NCBI GenBank assembly: GCA_019188255.1
Contig: JAETXT010000008.1
Coordinates: 3,410,001 to 3,474,000, forward strand
Source of the DNA: Verticillium longisporum
Lineage: Eukaryota > Ascomycota > Sordariomycetes > Glomerellales > Plectosphaerellaceae
Direction: 5' to 3'
DNA length: 64,000 bases
The translations under genes and the position numbers were made by a program. The stretch's first letter is position 1. Every line of letters begins with the position of its first letter. The notes beneath the pieces are model-generated. The model was not told where the DNA came from. It worked only from the letters and a program-made list of their open reading frames with translations, and searched no databases. Shown one piece after another: positions 22,171-35,600 of this stretch.

Positions 22171-22826
22171 TATAAAGAGTTAAATATTAAGAATCTAACC
22201 CCTATTTATATTATCGTAGATACTTTAGCGATAAGCCTTAATTTAAAAAGAGAAATCGAGGCTATACTCGATAGCCTCGATAAGTTAAAGTTAATATAAT
22301 AGTTTATTAATTATTCGCTAATCTAGTTACTTTCCTTAATCTAGGCCCTTAGCTTAATACCTTTATATTCTTTAATTTCTATAACCTATAATTAAATTAA
22401 GCTAAATAATAGATTAATTAAAGTATATTAGAACTTAAAAGTAAACCGTTTATTATAATAGATATTATTCTAAAAACGAATTAATAGGAATATTATTAGA
22501 ATCGTTAAGGGGTAGCTATAGCGGGAAGATTATACCTAAATTAGGATCTTCTTTAGAAAATTATCGTTAAAGTATTAGCGAATAAACGATTTAAACTAAA
22601 TTATAAATATAAATCCTTTAAGCCTTAGTTTATAAACTCTATAAATAGAGATATAAGGATAACCTCTTAATTTAATATTTTATTAAATATACCCTTAGTA
22701 TAAAGAATTATAATAAATCATTTATTTATAATTATAAAATACTTAAAGAAGATATTATTATTATTTAAATCGATAATTAATTTATTATAATTAAAGCTAG
22801 AAATATTTTCTAATTTAATATAAATA
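22171..22826 (+). mobile_element. 5' fragment of a rightward family A element (LTR 22171-22367 plus gag start)
   Basis: A 197-bp RIP-mutated LTR inserted into the leftward family A fragment, then 459 bp of leader and gag matching 25718-26172. It ends exactly at the second pogo element. Confidence 0.8.
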
Positions 22827-24684
22827 ACGTAATCCACAAGCGAGTGGTTCACCCATGCGAGTGGTTCACTTCACCCCGACCCGACAAACATTCCGAGGAA
22901 AACCTCAACCCAAACGCCGTAAATCAATTAAAATCACTCCTCCTCGTCTTTTGCAGACGATGAGATAGCTACCTGACAAGTTCTCGCGTTGTGGCCGGTC
23001 TTCCCGCATACGCTACAGCATCGTTTCTTCGGCTGGGACCACGACGCGGGACCCGGGTTCTGCAGCGTTTCCTCTTTTATCTGGATATCTACTTCCTTCT
23101 GAGCAATCTTGTCCTGTCCCTCGCCTACAGCCATGCTTCCTCCTTCCCGGAGACGTAGCTTTTGGCCCTCCGGCGTCGGCTTAGTGTAGCATTTTCCTCT
23201 CGAAGGATCATAACCTCTGACTTCAAAAGAGCGATCTGGTGCATAACACCCCGCGTCCCCTTCGCAAGATAGTCAACAGCATCTAAAATTGACGTTGGGG
23301 AGCTTCCCTGGTGGCGTGAGATTCGCCCTTTGATGAAGTCAGTCTGGGAACCTGCCTCGAGCAGGTTAGTGGGCGTCTTAGAGACCCAAGAATCACGCTC
23401 CCCGTGGGACGTCCCCGGAGGCGTCGTCGTCCTCAACCTCACATCCAGCTTTGACAGGACTGTTTCCGGGTTATGGGGACAAGCCCCGCTCCTCGAAAGC
23501 CTCCCTGGATGTTTTTTCTGTCATTGCTTGCTGAAATGCAGCCGAAAACGCCGGGAAGAAGTCCTCTTTGCTGATGTGCGTTGTACCCGCCCTCATCCTA
23601 TCCTCGATTTGCCGACCGTATGCTTTCTTTAGTGGGCCAAAACACCCAACATCGAGAGGCTGGAGTAGATGTGACGAATGAGGAGGCATACAGAGTGTGA
23701 TGATGTTGTTCTCCTTGCAGTAGAGTTCGAAGTCGACCGAGTGGTGACTTTCGTGGCCATCCAGGATCAGTAGGCGATAACCGCCCGAAGTACGGGACTT
23801 TGTATGCCTGTCAAAATGCCGAATCCATTCCAGACCAATATCATTCGTCGTCCAGCCGTTTGGAGATGTTGCGATTCTCCAGTCGCGAGAAATCGCGTCG
23901 TCCTGGTACCAGCTCGAGAGGTGGTACTTGCCCGAAACCACGATGAACGGCGGGACGGAGAAACCCAACGCGCCAACGCCCTGGATCACCGTAACCCATT
24001 CCCGGTTGCCTGGCTGCCTCATCTTCACATTGGACCGTCTTTCCGAACTGGTCACGACCATTCCGTTGGCGATAACGCCCATCTGGAAGCCGGTCTCGTC
24101 AAAGTTGTACATGTCAGCCTCTTGGATGCCGTACTTGGCGATCATGTTATGCACGAGGCGGAACCACGCGTTTATCGCGTCCGGATCTTCGCATTGGGCC
24201 CTCTTGTAGTCGTACTTGCGAAAGAAACGCGTCCGGAGCTCTGGTTGCCGTTTGACGAAGTTTGCGGCCCAGTTCTTCCCGACGCGTGGCGCGTCACGGT
24301 CGGCAAGCAGGCGATTCGCCATATCTCCGACCTCACCCAACCGGGGAGGGTAAGATCGCGCATCTAGGTCAAGGATATATTCGACAATAGTTTTCTCTTC
24401 TAGTACTGTTAATTTGGCAGAATTGGGCGGGCTTTCGCGTCGGGAGGGTTTGCCCTTCTGGCGTCGGAGGAGCGTCGTTAAGGGGACGGTGTAGATCCTC
24501 GCAGCACTCCGGGCGCTTAGGTTCGGGTCATTGTCCATAGCTTGGATAGCAAGGAATAATTGACCTTCTTTTGAAAGAGTCTCCATCGCGGGCGGAGGTG
24601 GAATCTGTAGAATTCAGGTGTAGGTCGTGGGCCCGGGCGAAGTGAACCACTCGCTTGGGTGAACCACTCGCTTGTGGATTACGT
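22827..24684 (-). mobile_element. pogo/Fot1-type DNA transposon copy 2 (1858 bp), inverted
   Basis: Reverse complement of copy 1 and, as far as can be read by eye, identical apart from two one-base losses: C4 instead of C5 (23475-23478) and A4 instead of A5 (23160-23163), which account for the 2-bp length difference. TA on both sides (22825-22826, 24685-24686). Unmutated by RIP. With copy 1 it forms a 1.86-kb inverted repeat around a 2.6-kb spacer. Confidence 0.95.
22934..24586 (-). pseudogene. pogo/Fot1-family transposase, copy 2, two frame breaks
   Basis: Same protein as in copy 1. The first 371 residues (24586-23471) include the helix-turn-helix, the CENP-B-like domain and all three catalytic aspartates, and end at a stop straight after the shortened C run. 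The middle part continues in another frame (23442-23125) and the zinc-knuckle end in a third (23134-22934), the second break being the shortened A run. If the homopolymer lengths are correct, this copy cannot make the full-length protein; the DDE part could still be made. Confidence 0.88.
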
Positions 24685-25520
24685 TATATAAATAAATATA
24701 AGTAAATCGATATTATAAATCTCTAAGAGGTAGTATTAGAGGGTTTAAATATAAGCTAAATAAATATAGAGGGTTAGAAAATTATTAATTTTAATTTTAT
24801 AGAACTTATAAATAAGATCTATAATAATATTTAATAAGACCCTAGGAATTATATAATAGATTATATCCTATAATTTATAAAGGTCTCGATCCCTTATATT
24901 CTAACCTCTACCCTTAAAGCGATCGAGGAAGCTAGGATTAATAATAGAGGAAAGAGTATTTATTATTATTATTTTCTTTTTATATTATACTACTAGGGTA
25001 TTAAAGTTAATAAGGGGTAGGATTATCGAATAAAGGAATTAAAGATAATAATCTTATTCGAGTAGATTAATAATATTAAATTACTAGGAGCGGAGGTTTA
25101 ATTCGCTAATTAAATAATCGATATATATAAAGAGCTAAGGACGAGCTATTATAGCCTAATATCGTTAAATAGTTTAATAAGAATAACGTTTATTATAAAA
25201 GAGTAAACCTTACTTAAAATAAACGATAATAATATTATTAAATAGAGGAAATAAAGCTATTAATAATAATATAGAAATCATAATATTAATAATACTATAT
25301 AATATATAAAAGGGCGTATAACATATTAGAGGTTAAGGGTCTAAGAAGAAGAAAGGAGTATATTATATTAGGAAGCTATTCTCTAGGGCAAGAGGGTGCC
25401 TAGAACTAAGCTATAGGAGGTGCTAGGGCATAGGCCACCTAGTATTAGGTAACTACTAGAAGCCCTAGGCGAATACTACTAATACCTAGAACTCGTAATG
25501 CCTTCGCTAATATATCTTAG
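24685..25520. other. RIP-mutated sequence of unknown origin, with a family A spacer fragment at its end
   Basis: About 800 bp that I could not match to family A or B elsewhere in the window. Low in CA/TG, so it was once repeated and RIP-mutated. About 25380-25475 is less mutated (GGGCAAGAGGGTGCC, GGCATAGGCCACC). The last 40 bases match the spacer next to the family A 3' LTR (compare 59280-59320) and are cut by the LTR at 25521. No gene seen. Confidence 0.4.
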
Positions 25521-25717
25521 TATAAGGAGTTGGACGTTAGGAACCTAACCCCTATTTATATTATCGTAAATGCGTTAGCGATAAGCCCTAGTTTAAAAGG
25601 AGAAGTCGAGGCTATACTCGATAGCCTCGATAAGTTAAAGTTAATATAATAGCTTACTAATTATTCGCCGATCTAATTACTTTCCTTAATCTAGGCCCTT
25701 AGCTTTATACCTTTATG
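25521..25717 (+). repeat. Family A LTR (197 bp), 5' LTR of element A2
   Basis: Starts TATAAGGAGTTGG. The hairpin TCGAGGCTAT-ACTCG-ATAGCCTCGA is at 25606-25630. Followed directly by the leader and gag of the best-preserved rightward family A copy. Confidence 0.88.
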
Positions 25718-28700
25718 TTCTTTAATTTCTATAATTTATAATTAAATTAAGCTAAATAATAGATTAATTAAAGTATACTAAGACTTAAAAGCGAACCGTT
25801 TATTATAATAGATACTGCTCTAAAGATAAATTAGCGGGAATATCGTCGGAATCGTCTAGGGGTAGCTATAATAGGAAGATTATATTTAAATTAGGATCTT
25901 CTCTAGAAAACTATCGTCGAAATATTAATAAATAAATAATTTAAGCTAAACTATAAATATAGGTCCTCTAAGCCTTAATCTATAAATTCTACGAATAGAG
26001 ATATAAGAATAACCTCTTAATTTAACGTTTTATTAAATATACCTTTATTACGAAGAACTATAATAAACTATTTATTTATAATTATAAAATACTCGAAGAG
26101 GATACTATTATCGCTTAAATTAATAATTAATTTATTATAATTAAGGCTAGAAACGCTTTCCGATTTAATATAAATATAGCCTAAATCGTAGAATAATTAA
26201 TAATAAAACTTATTTATATTTTATAGATAATATAATAAAATTATACTTAGAACCTTAAAACGATCTATAAAGAGGATTTTAATAAAGATATTATAAATAT
26301 TTATTAAAAAGATTTCTAAAGCTTTATAAAATAGGAATATTTATTAAAAGATTTATAAAACTTAGCTTATTAAGAATAATTATATTCGCTTTATTTCTAA
26401 GGAAATAAGGATATCTCCTTTTTTATCTTCTTTAATCGTTAAGAGAATATTTATTAATTATTTAATAAAAATATAAATTATAATAAAGAATACGTTTTTA
26501 AGTATTTCCGATATCTCTTTTACTTTATAAAGGATAAATTAATAGAATACTATATTCCTATCGAGGATATTAAAGTAATTATATATAAGGCTTAATAAAT
26601 ATAGGATATTAATAAATTATAGAATAAATAATAGGAAAATAAGAAGCGAATTTATTCTTAATTAGCTTAAAGCGAACTTTATAATATTACCCTTAATTAT
26701 AAGGCCTTAAAAAGAGAAGCCCTTTAAGATTAATCTCTAATAAAGTAAGGCTATTCCTCCTATTATAGTAAAGGTATTATATTAAGGTAAACGAGAAACC
26801 TAAACCCCTACCTTATAAGAATACTATTAAGTAGCCGAAATATTACCTTTATAATATTACCTAATATATACTTCTATTATAATAAGCTAGGGTATTAAAT
26901 ATAGAATTATATTTAGCTTAAGCTATAAAAGCTAAAAGCTATAATTATTAATATCTAGTTATTTAAGTTTAAGGGCGTCTAGATAATAGAATTCTTAGAA
27001 AACGATTTAGCGTAAATTCCGATCTAAAGAATATTATCCTAAAAATAAATATTAAGAAAACTACGAAAGTATTAACGATTATTATCTAATAAAGTAAAGA
27101 AATTAAATTCTCTATTAATTTAAATATTAATATTATTATAGATATTATTAATCTTACCCTTATTTAGCTATTAAAGCTATAAGAAATAGAAGGTATAGAA
27201 GCTCCTAAGCTATAAATATTTAATAAATAGATAATAAATAATTATAGATTATTTATTTTCTTCTTCTATTTATTAAATATATAAAATCGATTTTAATTAT
27301 TATATTAATTATTTATATATATAGAATAACTTAAAGGGTTAAAGTATATCCTCTTATTTAATAATAATATAAATAAGGAAAATATTGAAATAGATATTAT
27401 TACTCGATCCTTTATTTAGGGCTATATATTTAATATAGACCCTAAAGAGTTTATAAGGATAATAATCGAAGATAAAGCTAAGGCTTATATCGTTTATATT
27501 ACTTAGGCGGTAGCTATAATATTTAATATAATAATTCCTATTATCGATAAGCCCTCTCCTAATAATAAATAAATTAAAGCGCTCCTTTTAGAATTTATAG
27601 AGTTTAAAGACGTATTCTCTAAAGATTTAATAAAAGAATTATTAATATTAAAAGATATAGAATATTTAATAGACTTAAAGGAAAGGGCTAAACCTTTTCA
27701 TAAATTAATCTATTTATTATCCTAGAAATAACTAGGAGAGCTCTATTACTATATAGCGGAAGGGGAGGCTATAAGGAGAATTAAGAAATCTATTAACCTT
27801 ATAAAGGCTTTAATATTATTTATATTAAAGAAGGATAGGAATTTACGTTTATATATTAATTATTAAAGTCTAAATATAATTATTATAAAGAATTAGTACT
27901 TTCTCTTTTTAATAAGTAAACTTTTAGACTATTTAATTAAAGTAAAATACTTCTCTAAAATAGATATCTAGGATATTTATTATTAGATTTATATTAAAGA
28001 GAATAATTAATAGAAAATTATATTCCGAATTTAATATAAATATTATAAATATATTATAATATTATTTAAGCTTATAAATACTTTTATTATATTCTAAGTA
28101 TACGTTTATTAAATATTCGCTAGATTATTAAACGATTTCTATATTATTTATTTAAACGATATCCTAATTTATTCGAGAATAAAGGAGGAGTATATAGCTT
28201 ATTTCTAATAAATCCTTAAAAGACTTTAAGATTTTAAGCTTTTTATAAAATAATTTAAATACTTATTCTATTAAGATAAAATAGAATTCCTTAAATTTAT
28301 TATCTTTAAAGAAAATATAATTATAGATTTAAATTATATTTAAATAATTATTAATTAATAACTTTTTAAATCTTTTAAGGATATATAAATATTCTTAAAA
28401 TTTATTAACTTCTATTAATAATTTATTAAAGGATATTCTAAAATAATAATACTTTTATTAATATTATTAAAAGGAAGTATTATAAAAGTTAAAAAGGGAT
28501 TATTTAAATAGCTATTTAAAATATAGAAAGTATTTAAAATATTAAACCTTACCTTTATTATTATTACGATCTTATAATATTAGGATTATATACTCGAAGG
28601 TTAAATCGAGATTAATATATTAAACGATACTATCTTAGGGATCCTTAGCTAAAAATATAAAAATAGCTAGAGACTTATCGCTTATTACTCGTAAAAGCTT

Positions 28701-30950
28701 TCGCTAATAGAATAGCGATAAAGGATTAAATAATAAGAATTATTTATAATAATAGAAAGCTTAGAATATTAATACTATTACTTTAAAGGTATAGGTTAAG
28801 TCTTTATAATATTAATTAATTATTAAGCCTTTAAGGGTATTATATAGGCTTTAGCTAGAGACTTGTAGGGAAAGCTTATATAATAAATATATTAATTATC
28901 GTCTTTTAATTTCGAAATTTAATATTAACCTAGGATTATAAACCTAATTAATAATCTTTTAAGATAATTAAATTATATAAGAGAATAAAATAAGTATTAA
29001 TAAATAATATACTCCCTATATTATCTAAAAAGCTATAATTAATAGAAGACTTAATTATAGATATTAAATAAATTATTATTAAGATAAAGTTAAAGGATAT
29101 TATAAATAGAGCTTATATTTAAGCTATCTAGGTAATACTATAAGGATAAAAGCCTATCCCTATATTAAGAAGATATTATAGCTCTAGGGAAAAGGGGCCT
29201 TTACCCTTTAAATAAAGGGTAATATATATTTATAGTATTATAATAAATAAAATAAAGAAGAAAGCTTCTTCTTAACCTCGAAATCGAGAAGCTAAGGCTA
29301 AAAAGTTAATAATAATTTATTAAAACATTAGAAAAAGGTTTAAAGAATTAATAAAATCTAGGGTTATTATTCTAAATTAATATATCCTATATTCTATTAT
29401 AAAGAGCTTATAAAGAACGAAATAATATTAAAGCCTACCTCTACCTTAGAATTTAAGGATTTAATTAAAGGATTATAAGCTATTAACTTAAGATACCTTT
29501 TTTAAAAAGAGAATATAAATTAATAAGCTAGAAGAAGGGAAGGTTATATTATAGATAATTAAAGTATTCTCCTCTTTAAAAGATAATTAATTATCCCTAT
29601 ATAAAGAATACTCTATAAAGAGCTATTTAAATAATATTATAATAACCCTTAAATAAGATATATAAAAGTAAATAAGACCTTTAAGCTATTAATAAGGAAA
29701 TTCTATTAAGAAAATATATCTATTAATATCTATTATTATATCGCTAGATACCTAATATATTAAAAGACTTAAGTACTTTAATATAAATTATATAAGAAGC
29801 TATAATCGCTATCGCTTCTATCTTATCCTTTCTAAGAAATATCTTTAGATTTTATTATAAGCTTAAGCCCTATATTAAAGGATAATAGCCTAGAATATAA
29901 CTCTATCCTTATAATCGTAGATTAAATTACGAAAGCTATTTAGTTCTTAGCTATATATAAGATATTAATAGCTATTAGCTTAAATATAATCCTCTATAAA
30001 GAAATAGAGTATAGGTTCGGGAGCCTAGAGGGTATAATAAGTAATAGAGATAAACTCCTTATAAGTAAATTCTAGGAGGAATTCTATTAAGAGAGAGCGA
30101 TTTAGTACTATTTCTCTATTACTTATTACCCTTAGATAGATAGGTAAATAGAGAGAACCTATTAAATACTAGAAAAATACTTTTATTATATTAACGATTA
30201 AGTATTAAAAGAATAGCTATATTACTTAAAAGAAGTAGAATTCTTATATAATAATAATATATATAATATTATTAATATCTCTTTATTCGAAGCCCTATAG
30301 AGGTATTACCCTAGAATAATTAATTATATAGCCTTAAAGAAGGATATAAAAGTATAAAATATAAAAGAAAAGATCGAGAAGATTATAAATATTTACTAAA
30401 TTATTAATAAAAACTAATAATATATAATATATACTTAAGCCTTCTATTATAATAAGAGGTATATACTAAAAACCTTTAATATTAAGAATATTATAAAGCT
30501 TTCTATTAAGAATTTTTAATTTAAAGTAAATTAGAAGCTAATATTATAATATATCTAAATCTAGATTATAAAATAAATAAACGAATAAGCTTATTATATA
30601 ATATTTCTTAAGATTTATTCTGGAATATATAATATCTTCCCTATCTCTTCCCTAGAATTATAATATAATCGCTAAATTAATACTAAATAATTAGCTTATT
30701 TTCCTATATTAAAGAATAAATAGGATAAATAGGAAATCGAAGATATTATATCCTATAAAGAGGATTAAAAGTAAAGGTTCTATTTAGTAAAATAGGCTAA
30801 ATAGTTAATAAAATATAATACTTAAGAACCTAAAAATTACTTTAAAAATATAATATAAATCTTAAAAAAGTACTAAAAGTATTAAAAGTATAAATATAAA
30901 TAATAAAATAAATAATTAAATTCCTAAATTAATTATTAATAAATTATTAT
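25718..30950 (+). pseudogene. RIP-degraded gag-pol of family A element A2 (most complete copy)
   Basis: Ty3/gypsy gag-pol relic. With RIP-type stops read back as Gln or Trp, the order is gag (about 25750-26950), protease (about 27050-27250), RT (about 27650-28400) with the box I-Y-L-N-D-I-L-I-Y-S (YLND at 28149-28160), RNase H (to about 28800), integrase (about 29150-30400) with an S-N-R-D-K stretch near 30040 and a Y-x-P-Q-x-D-x-Q-x-E-R-T stretch near 30120-30155, and a tail in the place of the chromodomain. The order RT-RNase H-integrase shows Ty3/gypsy type. Too many stops for any function. Confidence 0.85.
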
Positions 30951-31059
30951 ATAAAGAAAATAAGAAAATAAAAATAGGACTTTAATATTAAGCCTTAATA
31001 ATATTATTTATATATTTATTAAATAATATAATAGTATTTTATAGCTATTATTATTAAAA

Positions 31060-32684
31060 TATTTATTCCCTTTTATCCTTTTTAAATAAAGGAAATATTA
31101 TTCTAAATTATCTATTTTAATTAAACCTTTAATAATTAATTTATTAATACTTTTATTATTATTATTATTATTACTTTCTTTATTATTATTAATAATTTAT
31201 ATAGCTTTTTAAGGAATCGATTAAGTTCTCTTCGCTAAACGGCTAAAAGCTAGAGCTAGAGTAGAGCGCTTAATTAACCCCTTTAGAGTAATAATAGCCT
31301 TAGAAATAAGAGTTCGAGTTATAAGTACTTCCTTAAGAGCTTTAGAATTATTAATAATATAATAGAGCTCCTTTTAAGCTTTATAGATATAAGCTTTAAT
31401 ATCGGCTACTTTCTTCTCCTTAATAGCTATAAGCTTAGTAGCCTTCTCTACTATTTTACGCTCCTTTATCTCTTTCTTCTTTATAATTATTATTTCCTTT
31501 TTAATAATAATACTCTCCTTCTTATTTATAATAGAGGCTATAATAATATTAATATTTTTTAAGATATAAGAAGATAATTAATTAATAAAGGTATAGCTTA
31601 AGTAATAAACGCTTTAAAGATATAAATAAATAGGATTATTATTATTAAGGGTATCTATTAATAGATTAATAAGCTTAAGATTAATAGGAAATTTAGGATA
31701 AATATAAATTAATTTAATAATATCTTTATTATCTAAAAAATAATTATATAAATCGATATATAAATAGAATAGGGTAAGCTTAAAGGTATTAGCCTCTTAA
31801 TAATAAATAATATACTTAAATTAGCGAATAGCGATAGCCTTTTTAAAAGCTTTATAGCTTAGAGGCTAAACCTATTAAAGAAGACTTAATTAATAAAAGG
31901 ACGTAAAATAAAGGGCTAAGAAATTTATAGATTAATAAAGCTAGAGAGATAATAGCGAACGTATTAAGGATATCTTAGTAAATAAATATTATATAATTAA
32001 TTAAAAGGAACCTAAAAATTTAAATATAATTTATAATATTATAGAAATAGCTATTATTAACTAAATCGATAATAATTTCTAATATTTTCTTAAAATATTT
32101 AATTATTTTAGCGAAATAAGAGAGATAATAAATATATTATTTCGATAAATAATTATATAAAATCGTATTTTCATTAATATATATTTAATTATAGACCTCT
32201 TATTAGATAAATTAAATAACTCTATAAAAGGGCTTAAGGATCTATAATTATTAACTAATATAGTTAGAAGATTTAATAAATTTATAATAAAATAAACGCT
32301 TTTATTAAATTTATAGATAATATACTTAATATTAGATCGTCTAGCTATATATTTAATATCTAATTAAGAGGCGAGTTTACTAAAATAATATTTATATAAA
32401 GGGTTCTTAGCTTTAATATTAAGAAGCTAATAATCGTAAGCCTAGGCTAATTAAGGATTATATAAATATATTTTATTAAAGCGAAAGGTAATATCTAATA
32501 TAATAATAATTAAATAAAGAGATTAAAATAATTGAAGGTAAATATAAGATTAAATAAATAAAATAAGAATATAATAAATTATAAGAATATTAATTATTAA
32601 AAGAAGCTAAGGATAATAAGATCTAGGAGAATTATAAATATAATAGAGAGAACTTTATAAGATAAATATAATGAACTATTACTT
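31060..32684 (-). pseudogene. Antisense gene C of family A element A2, RIP-degraded
   Basis: Lies after integrase on the strand opposite to pol. Collinear with the plus-strand copy at 59450-61085, where details are easiest to read: an N-terminal half without recognisable motif, a Lys/Glu/Ile-rich likely coiled coil, a Ser/Ala/Arg/Leu patch and a poly-Asn run near the end. The antisense position is the same in every family A copy that reaches this far, so it belongs to the element. Product not recognised; a transposase-like or regulatory protein are both possible. Confidence 0.6.
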
Positions 32685-35600
32685 ATAAAAAGTATAAGTA
32701 CTCTTAGCGGAGGGATCTCCTCTATATTATTATCGCTTCTTAATTAAGAGCTAGGAATAGTTTCTTTATCGTTATAAGCGTCTATAATTAAGTCTATTAT
32801 ATTATTCTAAATAGAGAGGTTAGTTCTATTATTATAAGTAAAGGGGTTAATTCTATTTATAATAGCTTACGTTTTTCTAAATACTTTATCTATTTTATAA
32901 GTATATTTAGTTACTACTTTATCTCTAGCTTGAGTTTATTCCTATATTTTCTATATATACTCCTTTATCTACTTAGCGTTTAGAGTTATCTTTATTAATA
33001 AATATAGTCTCGATATAGTAAGGATAAGTTATAAGTTCTCGGTATAGAGTCTAGAGTATTATTTTATAGCTTAAAGGTATTTTAATCGTAATTATAGTAG
33101 TAATATAGGAGGGTTAGTAATCGAGTAGCGTAATAAGGTTAATATTAGAATAGGATAAGTATAAGAGAGTTAATAGGTCTAAGAATTAAGGTAGATATCT
33201 TATAATAATTCCTTCCTTCGTTCTTCCCTATAATCTTATATATTAGTCTTATTTATTTAAATATTTTCTATTTACCTATCTTACTAAAACTATTACCTAG
33301 TCTTAATAACTAGATCCTTATTTCAATATTAATTAATAGAATCTAGTTAACGATAATCGTCTCTAGTTCCTAATAATCGTCTCGCTATATCTCTAAATCC
33401 TTTATTAGATATCTTATCTTATATTTATATAATAGGTCGTTCGCTATATATAATATATCTACGTAATATACCTACTTATTGAATTTATTCCCTTAGCCTT
33501 TCTATTTAATTAGATATTATAAGTATAGTCGCCTTAATAGCTATTTTATATATTTATCTAATAATCTATTAACTTTATATTATTCTCCGTCCTCTTCTAA
33601 TATAATAGGTTTAGTAGTAGACGATTATTATACCTAGGGATTATTATTAAGGGGATAGAGGATTAGCTATTTAATAGATATTATATCGTATATTCTCTAT
33701 TTAGCTAGAAACTTTAATTTATATATTAAGGAACCCTTCTTCTCTAGGATCTTAAAAGGTCTAACTTATTACTAACTCTATTTCCTTAAAGGTCTACCTA
33801 GAAGCTTATATCCCTTATTTAATCTAAGGAATACCTTATTACCGACCTCGAAGTATATTAGATAGTATCTCCTATTATAAGTCCTTTTTACCTCCGCTTA
33901 AATATAGGCTATAGAGGCCTATACCTCCTATTAGTATAGTTTTCTTATAGTATCGACTACTTCCCTATCCTAGGTCCTTATTAAGAGCTAGTCTATAGCT
34001 ATTATAGGTTTAAATCCTAGAAATAGCTTATTTAGAGCGTAATTAATAGTATATTACTTAGTATTATTAAGAGTAAACTAAAGCGGAATTAAGATATCCG
34101 ATTAAGGTATATTAGAGGATAATATATAATATCTTAGCGTAATCTCTATTATTTAATTCTTCTACTTAGATAAGCTATTAATCTATAGATATTATATTAT
34201 TAAAAATAGTAGGTCTATTTCGAATACTTTAAATATATTCCTCTAGAATAATCCTATAAACTTTAAATCCTTATCCGAAATAATTATTAATAAGAGACCC
34301 TAATCTATTATTAAGAGGGCTCTTATAAATAATATTACTTAGCTTCTAGTATTATATTTAATATTACTTAGGATAAATAATATCTTTTTCGAGTATATAT
34401 TTATTATAATTATTATTAAATCTAAGAGTTATACTTTAGACTCTATTAACCTCTAGAAGGAGAATTATATTAATACTTTAAGTAATCCGATTATAAAATC
34501 GATTATAATTATATAGAATAGCTTTATTAGAGTTTATATAGGTTATAGTTCTCTTAGAGGCTTATCTCTATATATAGCGAATATAAGGTATTCCGGATAA
34601 TATCTTTACTATTTCTTAATTATTTATCGTTTACCTTTAAACTATACTCTATTAAGCTTATAGAGTATCTTATTAGGACCGAAATAGTATCCCCGATTAT
34701 ATATTATCTATAATAGTTCTAGGACGATTATTTTTAATATATATAATCGTCGCTTATTAGTCCTAGGTTCGATATTATAAAGTAAGCTATCTTTTTCTTT
34801 AAATATTAATAAATTAGTCTTCGGCCTATATCTATAATTCCTTAATTCCTAAATCTACTATAATAGGTTCTTATAATAAGTATCTATCTAATATCTATCT
34901 TTAATTTTCTATTAGAATACTATAGATATCTCTACGTATAAGCTTAATAAATATATTACGTTATCCTATATATTATCTAACTTATATCCGACTCTTACCT
35001 ATAATTTAGTCTCTTATTCCCGTAAATATAACTCGTCCTCGATAATAAATAGCCTTAAGAGAGCGTCTAGAATTAAGTTTATCTTACCTAGTATATATAC
35101 TATATTAAGGCGGAATTAACTTAAGTAGGTCGCTATTAATATAAGCTTTAAATTAGCTTTATTAATATCTATTATAATAAAGCTAATATAATTAACGATT
35201 CCTCTTAACGTTTAATAGTCTATTAATATAATTACTAAGTATTAATATAATTAGATTAATATTTATAGCTTTCTTATTATTTATACTAGATAAGCTATCT
35301 CTAGCTCTATAGCCTTAGCTAGGGCTTTAGACTTCGTAGTTAATCTATTAAGAAATATAATTAATTATATAGCTTTATTAAAGATATATTTACTATCTTA
35401 ATAAGTATCTATATAGAAGACGAAGAGTCTAAAGCTTTTACTATTAACGTCTATCTTAAAGAATATAATCTTACTAGGGTTATAATAATATAATAGAATC
35501 GGTCGTATTAGTAATTCCTATAATATATAGAATGCCTTCTTTTCTTCCTCTATTAGGATAAAGGTCCGCTTTAAGGTATATATTATTTAGGTACGTTTAT

